Shown here piece after piece: positions 53,122 to 61,854 of a DNA stretch of 64,000 bases. Origin of the DNA: Siccirubricoccus deserti (GTDB lineage: Bacteria > Pseudomonadota > Alphaproteobacteria > Acetobacterales > Acetobacteraceae); contig NZ_JACOMF010000006.1 of assembly GCF_014283215.1 (NCBI RefSeq), forward strand, positions 1 through 64,000. The letters run 5' to 3'. The notes below the pieces were generated by a model, which worked only from the letters and a program-made list of their open reading frames with translations, was not told the DNA's origin and ran no database searches. The translations under genes were made by a program, and so were the position numbers. Positions within the stretch are counted from its first letter, which is position 1. Each line of letters opens with the position of its first letter.

Positions 53122-53245
53122 GTTGCGCCCTTCCTCGGCTCCCAGCCCGGACCATTCGGTCCGGGATTTTCTGCAACGACACCGCGTCGCGCGCTCCGGG
53201 TCAAGCCGGTGGCGCGCGGGATTGCGAACGAAGACACTGCCGATC

Positions 53246-54256
53246 TCATCCGACCTCGGCCCCTGAAGCCCGTACCACCGGCGCCCAGCGGGCGACCTCG
53301 GCACGGACGAACTCTGTATAGCCCGACGGGGATAATGCGCCGGGCGTGCCGCCAAGCTCGGTGAAGCGGATCCGCAGCCCCGGCTCCGCCAGCACCGCAA
53401 GCGTGGACTGGGACAGGCGCTGCACCACCGCCGGCGGCATCCCGGCCGGGCCCGACAGGCCGAACCAGCTGTCGCTGACGAGGTCGATGCCCTGTTCGCG
53501 GAAGGTCGGCACCTCGGGGAAGGCGGGGTGGCGTTCCGCCGAGGCCATCGCCACGGCACGCACCGAGCCCTGGCGGATATGGCCAGCGGCGGAGGGCAGG
53601 CTGTCCGACATCAGCGGCACCACGCCGGCAATCACGTCGGTCATCGCCGGACCGGCACCGCGATAGGGCACATGGTTCACCCGGGCATTCGCCGCCTGGC
53701 CGAATTGCACGATCAGAAGATGGTTGGACGAACCGGAGCCGGAGGAGGCGATGTCGATCCCGCGCGGAGCCTCGCGCGACAGCCGGGCGACATCGGCGAG
53801 GGTCGGTCCGGCGAAGCGCGGGTTGGCGACGAACACCGAGGGATTGCTCACCACCAGCGCGACATGGGTGAAATCCTTCACCGCATCGTAGCGCAGCGTG
53901 CGGTAGAGTGTCGGCGCGATGCCGTGGCTGGCGATGTTCGACATCAGCAGCGTATGGCAATCCGGCGCGGCCTGCGCGACCTGCTGGCTACCGACGGTTG
54001 CGCCGGCACCGGGCCGGTTCTCAATGATGAAAGGTTGTCCGAGGCGATCCTGCAACCCTTGTGCGAGCATCCGTGCCACCAGATCCGTGGTGCCACCAGG
54101 GGCGAAGGGAACCACCAGCCGGATCGGCTGCGTCGGCCATGCCGCAACCCCTGAGGAGGCCGCGGCGGACAAGTCCTGGGCACGAGCATCCACCGGCAGC
54201 GCCGCCACGGCGGCACCGCCCGCAAGCAGTGCGCGGCGCGACAGCATCCCGGACAT
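53246..54256 (-). CDS. tctC: TTT transporter solute receptor of the complete system
   Basis: 336 residues: signal (MLSRRALLAGGAAVAALPVDARA), IRLVVPFAPGGTTDLVARM, FIIENRPGAGATVGSQQVAQ, NHLLIVQFGQAANARVNHVPYRGAG and RWAPVVRASGAEVG. Its place directly before tctB and tctA marks it as the cognate receptor. The stretch DCHTLLMSN carries Cys where most copies have Gly-Tyr. Ligand unknown; neighbours on the other strand (M20, creatininase-like) suggest an amide- or ring-bearing acid. Confidence 0.92.
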   Translation of the reverse strand: MSGMLSRRALLAGGAAVAALPVDARAQDLSAAASSGVAAWPTQPIRLVVPFAPGGTTDLVARMLAQGLQDRLGQPFIIENRPGAGATVGSQQVAQAAPDCHTLLMSNIASHGIAPTLYRTLRYDAVKDFTHVALVVSNPSVFVANPRFAGPTLADVARLSREAPRGIDIASSGSGSSNHLLIVQFGQAANARVNHVPYRGAGPAMTDVIAGVVPLMSDSLPSAAGHIRQGSVRAVAMASAERHPAFPEVPTFREQGIDLVSDSWFGLSGPAGMPPAVVQRLSQSTLAVLAEPGLRIRFTELGGTPGALSPSGYTEFVRAEVARWAPVVRASGAEVG

Positions 54257-54452
54257 TGTCCTCCCCAGCTCGGGCGTGGCGTCCTATGGCATGTCTCCGT
54301 CCCACGGGGCAAGCGGGGGCGCGGCACCTTGCGGCGCCAGGATGGCCGGAATGCGTGGTTTTCGCGGCGCCGGGCGGCTGTCGCCTGTCGGGCCGCTTGT
54401 CAGCCAGAAAGCTTCCCGTAATCCTCCGGCTTCCATCCCCTCAGGATCCCCC

Positions 54453-55637
54453 ATGACCGGCCGGCTGCTGAATGATCCCGAGACCCGCATCCGTGTCGCG
54501 ACCGAGGCATTGGAGCCTCGGCTGGTGGCGATCCGGCGGGACATCCATGCCCATCCCGAACTGGCCTTCGAGGAGGTCCGCACCGCCGGCATTGTTGCTG
54601 CCGAGCTGGCGCGCATGGGCATCGTGCATCGAACCGGAATCGGCCGCACCGGCGTCGTCGGTGTCATCGAGGGCAGCAGGCCGGGGCCGACGCTCGCCAT
54701 CCGCGCCGACATGGATGCGCTGCCGATCCACGAACAGACCGGCCTCGACTTCGCCAGCACGGTCGATGGCAAGATGCACGCCTGCGGCCACGACATCCAC
54801 ACGACGACGCTGCTCGGCGCCGCCGAGGTGCTGAAGGGGCTCGCGCCGCAGTTCGCCGGCCGGGTAGTGCTGGTGTTCCAGCCGGCCGAGGAGGCGTTGG
54901 GTGGCGCCGCCGCCATGGTCGCCGACGGCGTGCTGGAAGGTGTCGACATGGCGCTCGGCTTCCACAACTACCCGACCATGCCGGTTGGCCGCTTCGGCTA
55001 CTGCCGTGGCTCGACCCTCGCCGCCGCCGACCGCTTCGACCTGGTGGTGCATGGCCAGAGCGGTCATGCGGCGCATCCCGAGGACGCGATCGACCCGATC
55101 GTCGCCGCCGCCGCCTTCGTTGGCAGCGCGCAGACGGTGGTGAGCCGGGAGATCGATCCGCTGCTGCCGGCCGTTGTCACCATTGGCATGCTGCATGGCG
55201 GCACCGCGCCCAACATCATCCCGGAAAGTGTCGAGCTGCGCGGCACGGTGCGCACCCTGCACCATGTCTCGCGCGATACCGCGGAACGCGCGCTGAAGCG
55301 GCTGGCGCAGGGGCTGGAGGCGATGCACCGGGTGCGCTGCGAGCTGAACTATCGCCGCGGGGTGCCGCCGCTGGTGAACAGCGACCGCGTGCTTGACCCT
55401 GCCATTGCCGCGGTGCGCGCGCAATTCGGCGAGGCGGTGGACGAGGGCCGCCCCAGCATGGGCGCCGAGGATTTCGCCGAATTCGCGGAGCGGGTGCCTG
55501 CGTTCCAATTGCGCATTGGCAGCGGCGCGCCAGGCCGCGACGATCACCTGCACAATGCCGGCTACCAGCCGGACGAGCGCTGCATCGGCCTCGGCGTGCA
55601 GGCATTGTCGCGCATCGCGCTCGAGATCCTGTCGTGA
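54453..55637 (+). CDS. M20-family amidohydrolase (hippurate hydrolase / IAA-amino-acid hydrolase type)
   Basis: 394 residues. DIHAHPELAFEE at the start, and metal ligands Cys111 and His113 in HACGHDIHTT, Glu147 in PAEEALGG, His171 in GFHNYP and His367 in LHNAGY. The Cys-Gly-His-Asp and LHNAGY pair define the hippuricase/amidohydrolase branch, which cuts N-acyl amino acids. Divergent from tctC, about 200 bases apart, and first of a five-gene run with overlapping or near-touching ends. Confidence 0.9.
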   Translation: MTGRLLNDPETRIRVATEALEPRLVAIRRDIHAHPELAFEEVRTAGIVAAELARMGIVHRTGIGRTGVVGVIEGSRPGPTLAIRADMDALPIHEQTGLDFASTVDGKMHACGHDIHTTTLLGAAEVLKGLAPQFAGRVVLVFQPAEEALGGAAAMVADGVLEGVDMALGFHNYPTMPVGRFGYCRGSTLAAADRFDLVVHGQSGHAAHPEDAIDPIVAAAAFVGSAQTVVSREIDPLLPAVVTIGMLHGGTAPNIIPESVELRGTVRTLHHVSRDTAERALKRLAQGLEAMHRVRCELNYRRGVPPLVNSDRVLDPAIAAVRAQFGEAVDEGRPSMGAEDFAEFAERVPAFQLRIGSGAPGRDDHLHNAGYQPDERCIGLGVQALSRIALEILS

Positions 55638-56422
55638 CGCAGCATCGCATCGCCGAGCTCACCGCACCCGAGGTTGCCGCGCGGCTCGCCGCCGGGGCCT
55701 GCGCCATCCTGCCGATGGGCAGCCTTGAGACTCACGGGCCGCAAGCGCCGATGGGCGACTATCTGTTGGCCGAGTCGATTGCCGCGCGCATCGCCGCTCG
55801 CGCCGCCGCGGCCGGCGCCGATGCGCTGGTGCTGCCGCCGATCCCCTTCGGCGGCGAGGATTTCTTTTCATTCGTGCCGGGCGGGGTGGTGCTCACGCCG
55901 GCGACCCTGCAGGCGGTGATCGAGGAGGTCTGTGACAACCTCGTCCGCACCGGCACCCGGCGCATCCTCATCATCAACGGCCATGCCGGCTCCATCGCGC
56001 CGGCCGATGCGGCAACGCGGGCGCTGCGCCGCAAGCACGGCCTGCGCATCCCGACCCTGCATCTGTGGCGCGCCGCCGGCGTGCTGCATGCCGAGCTGGG
56101 CGGCGCGCCCGCCAGCTTCGGCCATGGTGGCGACCCGGTCTGGTCGGTGGCGCTGCATCTCCGCCCCGATCTCTGCCGGCCGGAGCTGGCGCGGGAAAAG
56201 CAGCCGGTGCCGCCGATTCTCGGTGTGCCGGTCGCGGATTTCGGCACGCTGAAGGTCGAAGGCGTCGCCTTCAGCGTGCCGATGGAGGTGGAGGAGGTGG
56301 CGCCCGGCGGCGTTGCCTGCGCCGACAGCCGGCCTGGCACCGCCGGGCATGGCGCCCGCATCACCGATCGCATCGTCTTGGCCGGTGCCGCCATGGTGGC
56401 GCATATTAAAGAGCATTCGTGA
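55634..56422 (+). CDS. Creatininase-family amidohydrolase
   Basis: 262 residues from a GTG (55634) that overlaps the previous stop by four bases. Metal ligands are visible: Glu32 and His34 in MGSLETHGPQAPMG with Asp42, and INGHAGS at about residue 114 (NGHGGN in most members). These enzymes open cyclic amides (creatinine) or small formamides. Coupled to the M20 gene, it may act before or after it on a lactam or amide. PGTAGHGARITD near the C-terminus matches the GHA-type closing block. Confidence 0.84.
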   Translation: MTQHRIAELTAPEVAARLAAGACAILPMGSLETHGPQAPMGDYLLAESIAARIAARAAAAGADALVLPPIPFGGEDFFSFVPGGVVLTPATLQAVIEEVCDNLVRTGTRRILIINGHAGSIAPADAATRALRRKHGLRIPTLHLWRAAGVLHAELGGAPASFGHGGDPVWSVALHLRPDLCRPELAREKQPVPPILGVPVADFGTLKVEGVAFSVPMEVEEVAPGGVACADSRPGTAGHGARITDRIVLAGAAMVAHIKEHS

Positions 56423-56465
56423 CCCGGGCGCGGCTCGCAGGTCTCGATCGATTGGAGACATGGGA

Positions 56466-57458
56466 ATGAAGATCTGCGTCTATGGCGCCGGCGCCATCGG
56501 CGGCCATATCGCCGCGCGCCTCGCCAAGGGGGGCGCCGAGACTTCGGTGGTCGCCCGCGGCCCGCACCTCTCCGCGATCCGCGCCAGCGGCCTCACCGTC
56601 GTCGCGCATGACGGCACGCTGCACAGCCGGCCGCGGGCGACGGACAACCCTGCCGAGCTTGGCCCGCAGGACGCCGTCATCGTCACGGTGAAGGCACCGG
56701 CGTTGCCTTCCGTCGCCGCCGCCATCGCCCCGTTGCTGGGGTCGGAGACGGCGGTCGCCTTCGTGATGAACGGCATCCCCTGGTGGTATTTCGACGGCAC
56801 CGCGAAGGCCGGCCGGCGCCTGCCGGAGCTGGACCCCGGCGATGCGCTGCGCGCGGCCATCGGCGTCGGCCGCACCATCGGCGGCGTGGTCTATTCGGCA
56901 GCCAGCGTCACCGAGCCTGGGGTCATCCACGCCATCGCGCCTGACAGCCGCGTCGTTCTCGGCGAGTTGGATGGCGCGATGACGCCGCGACTGAAGGCGC
57001 TGTGCGACACAATCGCCGCCGGCGGCATCGGCGCCCCCGCGGTGCCCGATATCCGCAATGCGGTCTGGGCCAAGCTGCTCGGCAATCTGATGACCGGGCC
57101 GCTCTGCGTCCTCTCGCGCTCCTGCATGGAGGACACGCTGGCGTCGCCGGCGGTGCGGGAGACGGCAATCCGCATGGCGCGGGAGGTGATGGCGATCGCC
57201 GCCGCGCTCGGCTGCCCGATCGCCGGCGATGCGCCGGAGGCGCGCATCGGCCGGTCGTCGAAGCTGCGGCACAAGCCCTCGATCCTACAGGATCTGGAGG
57301 CCGGGCGGGCGATGGAGATCGATGCGCTCTTCGCCGCGCCGCTGACCCTGGCGCGGGAGGCCGGCGTCGCCGTGCCGATGCTGGAGACGATGACGGCGCT
57401 GGCCACCCGCGCGGCCATCGCCGCCGGGCTCTACACCCCGAAGGGAGTCGCGGCATGA
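56466..57458 (+). CDS. Ketopantoate reductase-family protein, copy 1
   Basis: 330 residues: N-terminal Rossmann loop KICVYGAGAIGGHIAARLAKGGAE, then VNVKAPAL-like IVTVKAPALPS, and C-terminal AVWAKLLGNLMTGPLCVLS, in which Lys and Asn match the catalytic pair of PanE-type enzymes. TGGAG lies 8 bases before the ATG at 56466; ATG 56460 is in frame too. Members reduce 2-oxo-acids with NADPH. Duplicated: the next gene is a close relative. Confidence 0.83.
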   Translation: MKICVYGAGAIGGHIAARLAKGGAETSVVARGPHLSAIRASGLTVVAHDGTLHSRPRATDNPAELGPQDAVIVTVKAPALPSVAAAIAPLLGSETAVAFVMNGIPWWYFDGTAKAGRRLPELDPGDALRAAIGVGRTIGGVVYSAASVTEPGVIHAIAPDSRVVLGELDGAMTPRLKALCDTIAAGGIGAPAVPDIRNAVWAKLLGNLMTGPLCVLSRSCMEDTLASPAVRETAIRMAREVMAIAAALGCPIAGDAPEARIGRSSKLRHKPSILQDLEAGRAMEIDALFAAPLTLAREAGVAVPMLETMTALATRAAIAAGLYTPKGVAA

Positions 57459-58450
57459 AGGTTTGCATCTTCGGCGCCGGCGCCATCGGCGGGCATCTCG
57501 CAGGGCGGCTGGCGAAGGGCGGCGCGGAGGTGTCCGTCCTCGCCCGCGGCGCGCAGCTCGCCGCGATCCGGGCGAAGGGGCTGCGCGTGCTGGCGGCGGA
57601 TGGCGACATCCATGTCCATCCGCGCGCCGAAGCCGACCCCGCCGCGCTCGGGCCGCAGGATGCGGTGGTGGTCTGCACCAAGGTACCGGCACTTGGCGAC
57701 GTCGCCCGCGCCATTGGCCCGCTGCTGGGGCCGGAGACGTCGGTCACCTTCGTCACCAACGGCATCCCCTGGTGGTACTTCCACGCCCATGGCGGCGCCG
57801 AGGAAGGCCAGCGCGTACCGGAAGCCGACCCCGGCGATGTGGTGTGGGACAGCATCGGCCCGAAGCGGGCGATCGGCGGGGTGATCTATTCGGCCTGCTC
57901 CGTGCCGGAGCCCGGCGTGATCGAGGTGACCAGCCGCACCAACAAGCTGCTGCTGGGAGAGCCGGATGGCAGCCGCTCCGACCGCACGGTGGCGCTGGCC
58001 ACGGCGTTCAAGCAGGGCGGGATGCCGTGCAGCGTCAGCGCCGACATCCGCAGCGATGTCTGGGCCAAGCTGATCACCAACCTGTCCAATGCGCCGGTCT
58101 GCGTGCTGACCCGGCGGCACATGCAGGACACCTTCGCCGATGCCGTGGTGCGCGAGGCGGCGGTGACGGTGGTGCGGGAGAGCCTGGCGATCGCCGCCGC
58201 CATGGGACGCCCGGTGGGCGGCGCGCCGGAGGAGCGCATCAACCAGTCCGCCCAGCTCGCGCATAAGCCCTCCATCCTGCAGGACCTGGAAGCCGGGCGG
58301 CCGATGGAGGTGGACTCCCTGTTCCAGGCCCCGCTGCGCCTGGCGCGGGAGAAGGGCGTGCCGGCGCCGACGCTCAGCCTGCTGGTGGCGATGGTGGCGC
58401 AGGTGGCCGAGGCGGCCGGCCTCTACAGGAGGAGTGCACAGGATGGCTGA
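57455..58450 (+). CDS. Ketopantoate reductase-family protein, copy 2
   Basis: 331 residues, paralogous to copy 1 and overlapping it by four bases: KVCIFGAGAIGGHLAGRLAKGGAE, NGIPWWYFHAHGG, VWAKLITNLSNAPVCVLT and HKPSILQDLEAGRPMEVD. Two adjacent copies with the same motifs suggest a tandem duplication and perhaps a heteromeric or substrate-split pair. They sit in a run with amidohydrolases rather than pantothenate genes, so a role in catabolism is more likely than CoA synthesis. Confidence 0.83.
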   Translation: MKVCIFGAGAIGGHLAGRLAKGGAEVSVLARGAQLAAIRAKGLRVLAADGDIHVHPRAEADPAALGPQDAVVVCTKVPALGDVARAIGPLLGPETSVTFVTNGIPWWYFHAHGGAEEGQRVPEADPGDVVWDSIGPKRAIGGVIYSACSVPEPGVIEVTSRTNKLLLGEPDGSRSDRTVALATAFKQGGMPCSVSADIRSDVWAKLITNLSNAPVCVLTRRHMQDTFADAVVREAAVTVVRESLAIAAAMGRPVGGAPEERINQSAQLAHKPSILQDLEAGRPMEVDSLFQAPLRLAREKGVPAPTLSLLVAMVAQVAEAAGLYRRSAQDG

Positions 58451-59285
58451 ACCGCAGATCGACCACATCGTCGTCGACGTCCGCGACCGCATCGCGGAGG
58501 GGGCGGAGATCTATCGCCGCCTCGGCTTCCAGCTCACGCCCATGGGCAAGCACAGCCTGGGCTCGGCCAATCACCTGGCGATCTTCGGCACCGACTACTT
58601 GGAGCTGTTGGGCACCGACGTGCCTGGCGGGGCGCTGCGGCCGGATCTGGAGCCGTTTCCCGTCGGGCTGAATGGGCTGGTGTTCCGCGGCTACGACTCC
58701 GAGGCGTTGCAGGCGCGGCTGATGGCCGCCGGCGTTCCGGTGCAGCCGGCGAATGCCTTCTTCCGCCCGGCCGACCTGCCGGATGGCAGCCAGGCGGATG
58801 CCAAATTCAAGACGGTGCGGCTGGACCGCTCGGCCGCCTTCGACGGCCGGCTCTACTGGTGCGAGCACCTGACGCCGGAGCATGTCTGGCGGAAGGAATG
58901 GCAGGAGCATCCGAACGGCGCGCTCGGCGTCGCCCGGATGCTGCTCTCGGTCCGCGACCCGGAGCGCCAGGCGGCGATGTTCCGCCGGATGTTCGGCGCC
59001 GAGGCGGTGCGCACCACGGATGACGGCCGCGCCCTGCTGCGGCTCGGCGCGGCGGCGGTGGTGGAGGCGGCGCCGCATGCGGCGGTGGCGGCGGAACTCG
59101 GAAACGCCGCGCCCGATCCAGCGGGGCGGGGCGACCATCTGGCGGTGCTCGGGCTGAAGGTGCGGGACCTCGGTGCGACGGCCGCGCTGCTGCGCACCAA
59201 CAAGGTGCCGGCCACCGTCTCGGCGGGGCTGGTGCGGGTGCCGGCCAGGGCGGCGATGAACACCACCATCGATTTCATGGCCTAG
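58443..59285 (+). CDS. VOC-like (glyoxalase_3-type) protein
   Basis: 280 residues: QIDHIVVDVRDRIAEGAEIYRRLGFQLTPMGKHSLGSANHLAIFGTDYLELLGTD is the glyoxalase_3 opening, with His8 (in IDHIV), His44 and Glu54 at expected metal positions. A second repeat begins near residue 160 (GVARMLLSVRDPERQAAMFRRMFG). It overlaps the upstream gene by eight bases and closes the five-gene run. Members of this type are uncharacterised dioxygenase or isomerase homologues. Confidence 0.78.
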   Translation: MAEPQIDHIVVDVRDRIAEGAEIYRRLGFQLTPMGKHSLGSANHLAIFGTDYLELLGTDVPGGALRPDLEPFPVGLNGLVFRGYDSEALQARLMAAGVPVQPANAFFRPADLPDGSQADAKFKTVRLDRSAAFDGRLYWCEHLTPEHVWRKEWQEHPNGALGVARMLLSVRDPERQAAMFRRMFGAEAVRTTDDGRALLRLGAAAVVEAAPHAAVAAELGNAAPDPAGRGDHLAVLGLKVRDLGATAALLRTNKVPATVSAGLVRVPARAAMNTTIDFMA

Positions 59286-59318
59286 GAGCGGCAAACACGC
59301 TCCAGCGGACTATCCTTC

Positions 59319-59349
59319 CGTCATGCGCGGGCTTGACCCGCGCATGACG
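59319..59349. repeat. REP-like palindrome, forward copy
   Basis: CGTCATGCGCGGG - CTTGA - CCCGCGCATGACG: 13-bp perfect arms and the loop CTTGA, a form (GTCATG...GGGCTTGACCC...CATGAC) that I recall as widespread in alphaproteobacterial intergenic DNA. Confidence 0.75.
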
Positions 59350-59376
59350 CGCTCCAACGAAAGCAGGAGCCTGGAG

Positions 59377-59397
59377 TGGCCGGGTCAAGCCCGGCCA
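59377..59397. repeat. REP-like palindrome, inverted copy
   Basis: TGGCCGGG - TCAAG - CCCGGCCA followed by TGACA. The loop TCAAG is the complement of the CTTGA loop of the copy 27 bases before, so the pair is inverted; such paired units are typical of REP doublets. Confidence 0.7.
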
Positions 59398-59436
59398 TGA
59401 CATTGAAGGGGAGGGCGCCATCGGGCCGGCGCGGCC

Positions 59437-60423
59437 TCAGCCAGCTTGGCGTGGCAGCGCCGTCTGCCCCAGCACCCAGCCCTCCCAGCGGCGGATCCAG
59501 GGGTCATCCGGCACGAAATCCGGCCGCACCCCGTCCAGAACGCCGATCAGCCCGAGCAGGCCGATCAGCGAATCGAAGCGATCCTCGCCGGCGGCGTCGC
59601 GGCCGAAGCCAGCCTCGATGGCGGTGGCCAGCGCCGGCTCCGGCGCCACGCCGCGCGCCGCCATCACCGCTCGCAGCGCCGGCGCCAGCGCCCGCCGGGC
59701 TGCCTCCGCCCGCTTGCTGCCGGCGAGCCTGAGCCCGCAATGGCGCAGCGCCTCGGCCGGGTAGACCTCGGCCAGCACCGCGACGCCGGGCGTCAGCAGC
59801 GCGTGCAGCCCGCCCTCAAAGGGCCAGAGCCGCACCGGGGCACCGCCGACGAGGGCCGGCACCAGCCAGTCCCGCCAGGCGGCGATGGCGGCCTTGCCGG
59901 ATTGGTTGGCGCCGAGGGTCCAGAACAGCGGCGCCCCGGCTGGGCGCTCCGCCGTCGCCCGGTCGCACCAGCGGGAGAGGCTCTCGGGCCCAGGGAAGCC
60001 CAATGCCGCGGCATGCGCCGCCCGGGTCATGCCGCGTATCCCGCGTAGCGGGTAGAAGGGCCGGGCCGGGGAGACCGTCTCCAGGCCCGCACTCACCGCG
60101 AAGAACTCGGGCGTTGCCGCCAGCCCGGCGAGGAATTCCCGGAACCCCGGCTCTGGCCGGGCGGCGGCATGGGCGCGTGGCAGGCCGAGCGGCAGGTCGA
60201 GCCCGAGCGCGACCGGCATCCCCGCCGCCAGCAGCCCCGGCAGCAGTGCCGCGAGCTCACCCACCGGCCGCGGCGCCGCCGCCACCCAGCCGCCGGCGCC
60301 GCGCCAAGCCAGGCTGAGCCAGCGCTTGCGCGGGTCGATGCTCCAATCGGCATGCGCCGCGATCAAGTCGCACCCAGCCACAGCAGGCTGTGTCAGGATG
60401 CCGGCGGCCGGAGAGGGCTCCAT
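59437..60423 (-). CDS. DUF429-family protein
   Basis: Up to 328 residues. An early Asp-containing strand (PVALGLDLPLGL), YPAEALRHCGL and the C-terminal DRFDSLIGLLGLIGV match the DUF429 family, thought to have an RNase H-like fold; the Asp residues would be the metal site. The ATG at 60421-60423 shares CATG with the start of the divergent cytochrome gene and has no ribosome site; an internal GTG at 60381 is an alternative. Function unknown. Confidence 0.7.
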   Translation of the reverse strand: MEPSPAAGILTQPAVAGCDLIAAHADWSIDPRKRWLSLAWRGAGGWVAAAPRPVGELAALLPGLLAAGMPVALGLDLPLGLPRAHAAARPEPGFREFLAGLAATPEFFAVSAGLETVSPARPFYPLRGIRGMTRAAHAAALGFPGPESLSRWCDRATAERPAGAPLFWTLGANQSGKAAIAAWRDWLVPALVGGAPVRLWPFEGGLHALLTPGVAVLAEVYPAEALRHCGLRLAGSKRAEAARRALAPALRAVMAARGVAPEPALATAIEAGFGRDAAGEDRFDSLIGLLGLIGVLDGVRPDFVPDDPWIRRWEGWVLGQTALPRQAG

Positions 60424-60961
60424 GGAAAGCTACAACACCATTTCGAAGTGGTTCCACTGGATCACGGTCGCGCTGATGGCAGTGGCGCTGCCGGTCGGCT
60501 TCGTCATCCAGCACATCACCGACAAGGATGAGGGCGCGACCAAGCTGGTGTTCTACGCCATCCACGAATCGGCTGGGGTGACGCTGTTCGTCGTGGTGCT
60601 GCTCCGGCTGCTCTGGCGGCTGCGCCACCCGGCGCCGCCACTGCCCCCCAGCGTGCCGCGGCCGCTGCGGGCGGCCGCCGCGGCGGTGCACCATTCGCTG
60701 TATGCGCTGCTGCTGGTGCAGCCGGTCCTCGGCTTCGTGGCGACCAATGCCTGGGGCTTCCCGCTGCGGGGCGCGACCGCCTATCTCGGCTTCATCGACT
60801 TCCCGGTGGTGATGGAGAAGAACGTGGCGCTGGCCGAGGTGGTGCAGAACCTCCACACCATCATCGGCTGGTCCATACTGGCGCTGCTGGTCCTGCACAT
60901 CGGCGGCGTGATCTTCCACCAGGCGATCCGCCGTGACGGGCTGCTGCTGCGGATGGTGTGA
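60422..60961 (+). CDS. Cytochrome b561-family protein
   Basis: 179 residues, four membrane helices. Heme-binding histidines: His13 (KWFHWITVALMAVALPVG), His49 (YAIHESAGVTLFVVVLLRLLWRLRHPAP), His94 (VHHSLYALLLVQPVLGF) and one in VLHIGGVIFHQ near the end. These di-heme proteins pass electrons across or within the inner membrane, some as superoxide:quinone oxidoreductases. GGAGAGGG precedes the ATG at 60422. Confidence 0.87.
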   Translation: MESYNTISKWFHWITVALMAVALPVGFVIQHITDKDEGATKLVFYAIHESAGVTLFVVVLLRLLWRLRHPAPPLPPSVPRPLRAAAAAVHHSLYALLLVQPVLGFVATNAWGFPLRGATAYLGFIDFPVVMEKNVALAEVVQNLHTIIGWSILALLVLHIGGVIFHQAIRRDGLLLRMV

Positions 60962-61028
60962 GGCGGGCGGGCGGATGGGCCCATGGGCGCCCACCGGACG
61001 GAGCGGCCCCCCCCGGCGAGCGAGCCGG

Positions 61029-61247
61029 TCAGAGCGGCTTCTGGGCCTTCTCCAGCAGCCGGGCAAGCAGGCCCGGCTTCTTCTTCTCCGCCGCCGGCTC
61101 CGACCGCTGCGTCTTCTCCGCCGCCGCGCGTTCCGCCGCGGACTCCTTCGCCTTCTGGTCGAGCCAGCGCTCAAGGCTCATGCCCGCCTTCTTGGCGCGT
61201 TTCGCCTCATAGGCGCGCTGGCCTTCGGTCATCTTACGGTGATCCAT
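61029..61247 (-). CDS. Small charged protein, unrecognised
   Basis: 72 residues from an ATG with GAGGGAG upstream: MDHRKMTEGQRAYEAKRAKKAGMSLERWLDQKAKESAAERAAAEK... ending LLARLLEKAQKPL. Almost wholly helical, rich in Lys, Arg, Glu and Ala. The middle (KRAKKAGMSLERWLDQK) recurs, in my recollection, in small alphaproteobacterial hypothetical proteins. Cytoplasmic; possibly a nucleic-acid- or partner-binding helix. Function unknown. Confidence 0.6.
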   Translation of the reverse strand: MDHRKMTEGQRAYEAKRAKKAGMSLERWLDQKAKESAAERAAAEKTQRSEPAAEKKKPGLLARLLEKAQKPL

Positions 61248-61332
61248 GGGAACTCCCTCGCCGCCGCTGATGTGCCTGGGACGCGGCGGGACGGCAAGCC
61301 GGGGCTTGCCTCGGCCAGTGATACGATTACCT

Positions 61333-61674
61333 ATGCCCGCCATGGAACCCCGCGTGAAGGCTGGCATCTGGGTCTCGATGGCACTGCGCCTGGCCGATAT
61401 CGCGGGCCGGAGCGGGGCGGTGCTGCGCCGGGGGGATCCGGATTCTGGCGGTATACTGTGTATATTACGTGGTCGCGAAGGGCTTTTGGTGCTAAGTCAG
61501 GTTCGCGACTCAGAAGGGCGGCCCGCTTGGCTCCGTGGTAGCGGTGCGGTGCCGGTCGACCAGCCGACCGCCGATGCCTACATAGAGCGCCAGGTGAAGC
61601 GTGACCCTGATCTCTGGGTGGTTGAATTCGAGGCTCCGGATCTTAGGCCTCCATTTGAGGGTCGCCTGCTCTAG
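61333..61674 (+). CDS. DUF1491-family protein
   Basis: 113 residues: RVKAGIWVSMALRLADIAGRSGAVLRRGDPDSGGILCIL, LVLSQVRDSEGRPAWLRGSG, and ADAYIERQVKRDPDLWVVEFE, the three blocks of DUF1491. These small alphaproteobacterial proteins are of unknown function. Met codons at 61333 and 61342 are both possible starts. It lies 180 bases before the response regulator on the same strand, and that gap should hold the regulator's promoter. Confidence 0.8.
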   Translation: MPAMEPRVKAGIWVSMALRLADIAGRSGAVLRRGDPDSGGILCILRGREGLLVLSQVRDSEGRPAWLRGSGAVPVDQPTADAYIERQVKRDPDLWVVEFEAPDLRPPFEGRLL

Positions 61675-61854
61675 CAGGGCCGGTCGGAGCGAGATCGCAA
61701 TATTGTGTATGCGATCCAACGCTTCCGTGAGGTGCGTTTTTTCGCGCAATGGTTTCAAACACTATTGTTCCGGCGCCGCTCTCGGAACGTTCAGCTTCGT
61801 GCCACGTCTCAATCCCGTTGCTTTTCCAAACCCATTCTTGTCCCCGGAGGTCGT

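Noticed and set aside
61430-61470. Promoter inside the DUF1491 gene (A+T-rich TATACTGTGTATATTACG)
   Set aside because: Lies within a well-supported coding region, with no gene start at a suitable distance.
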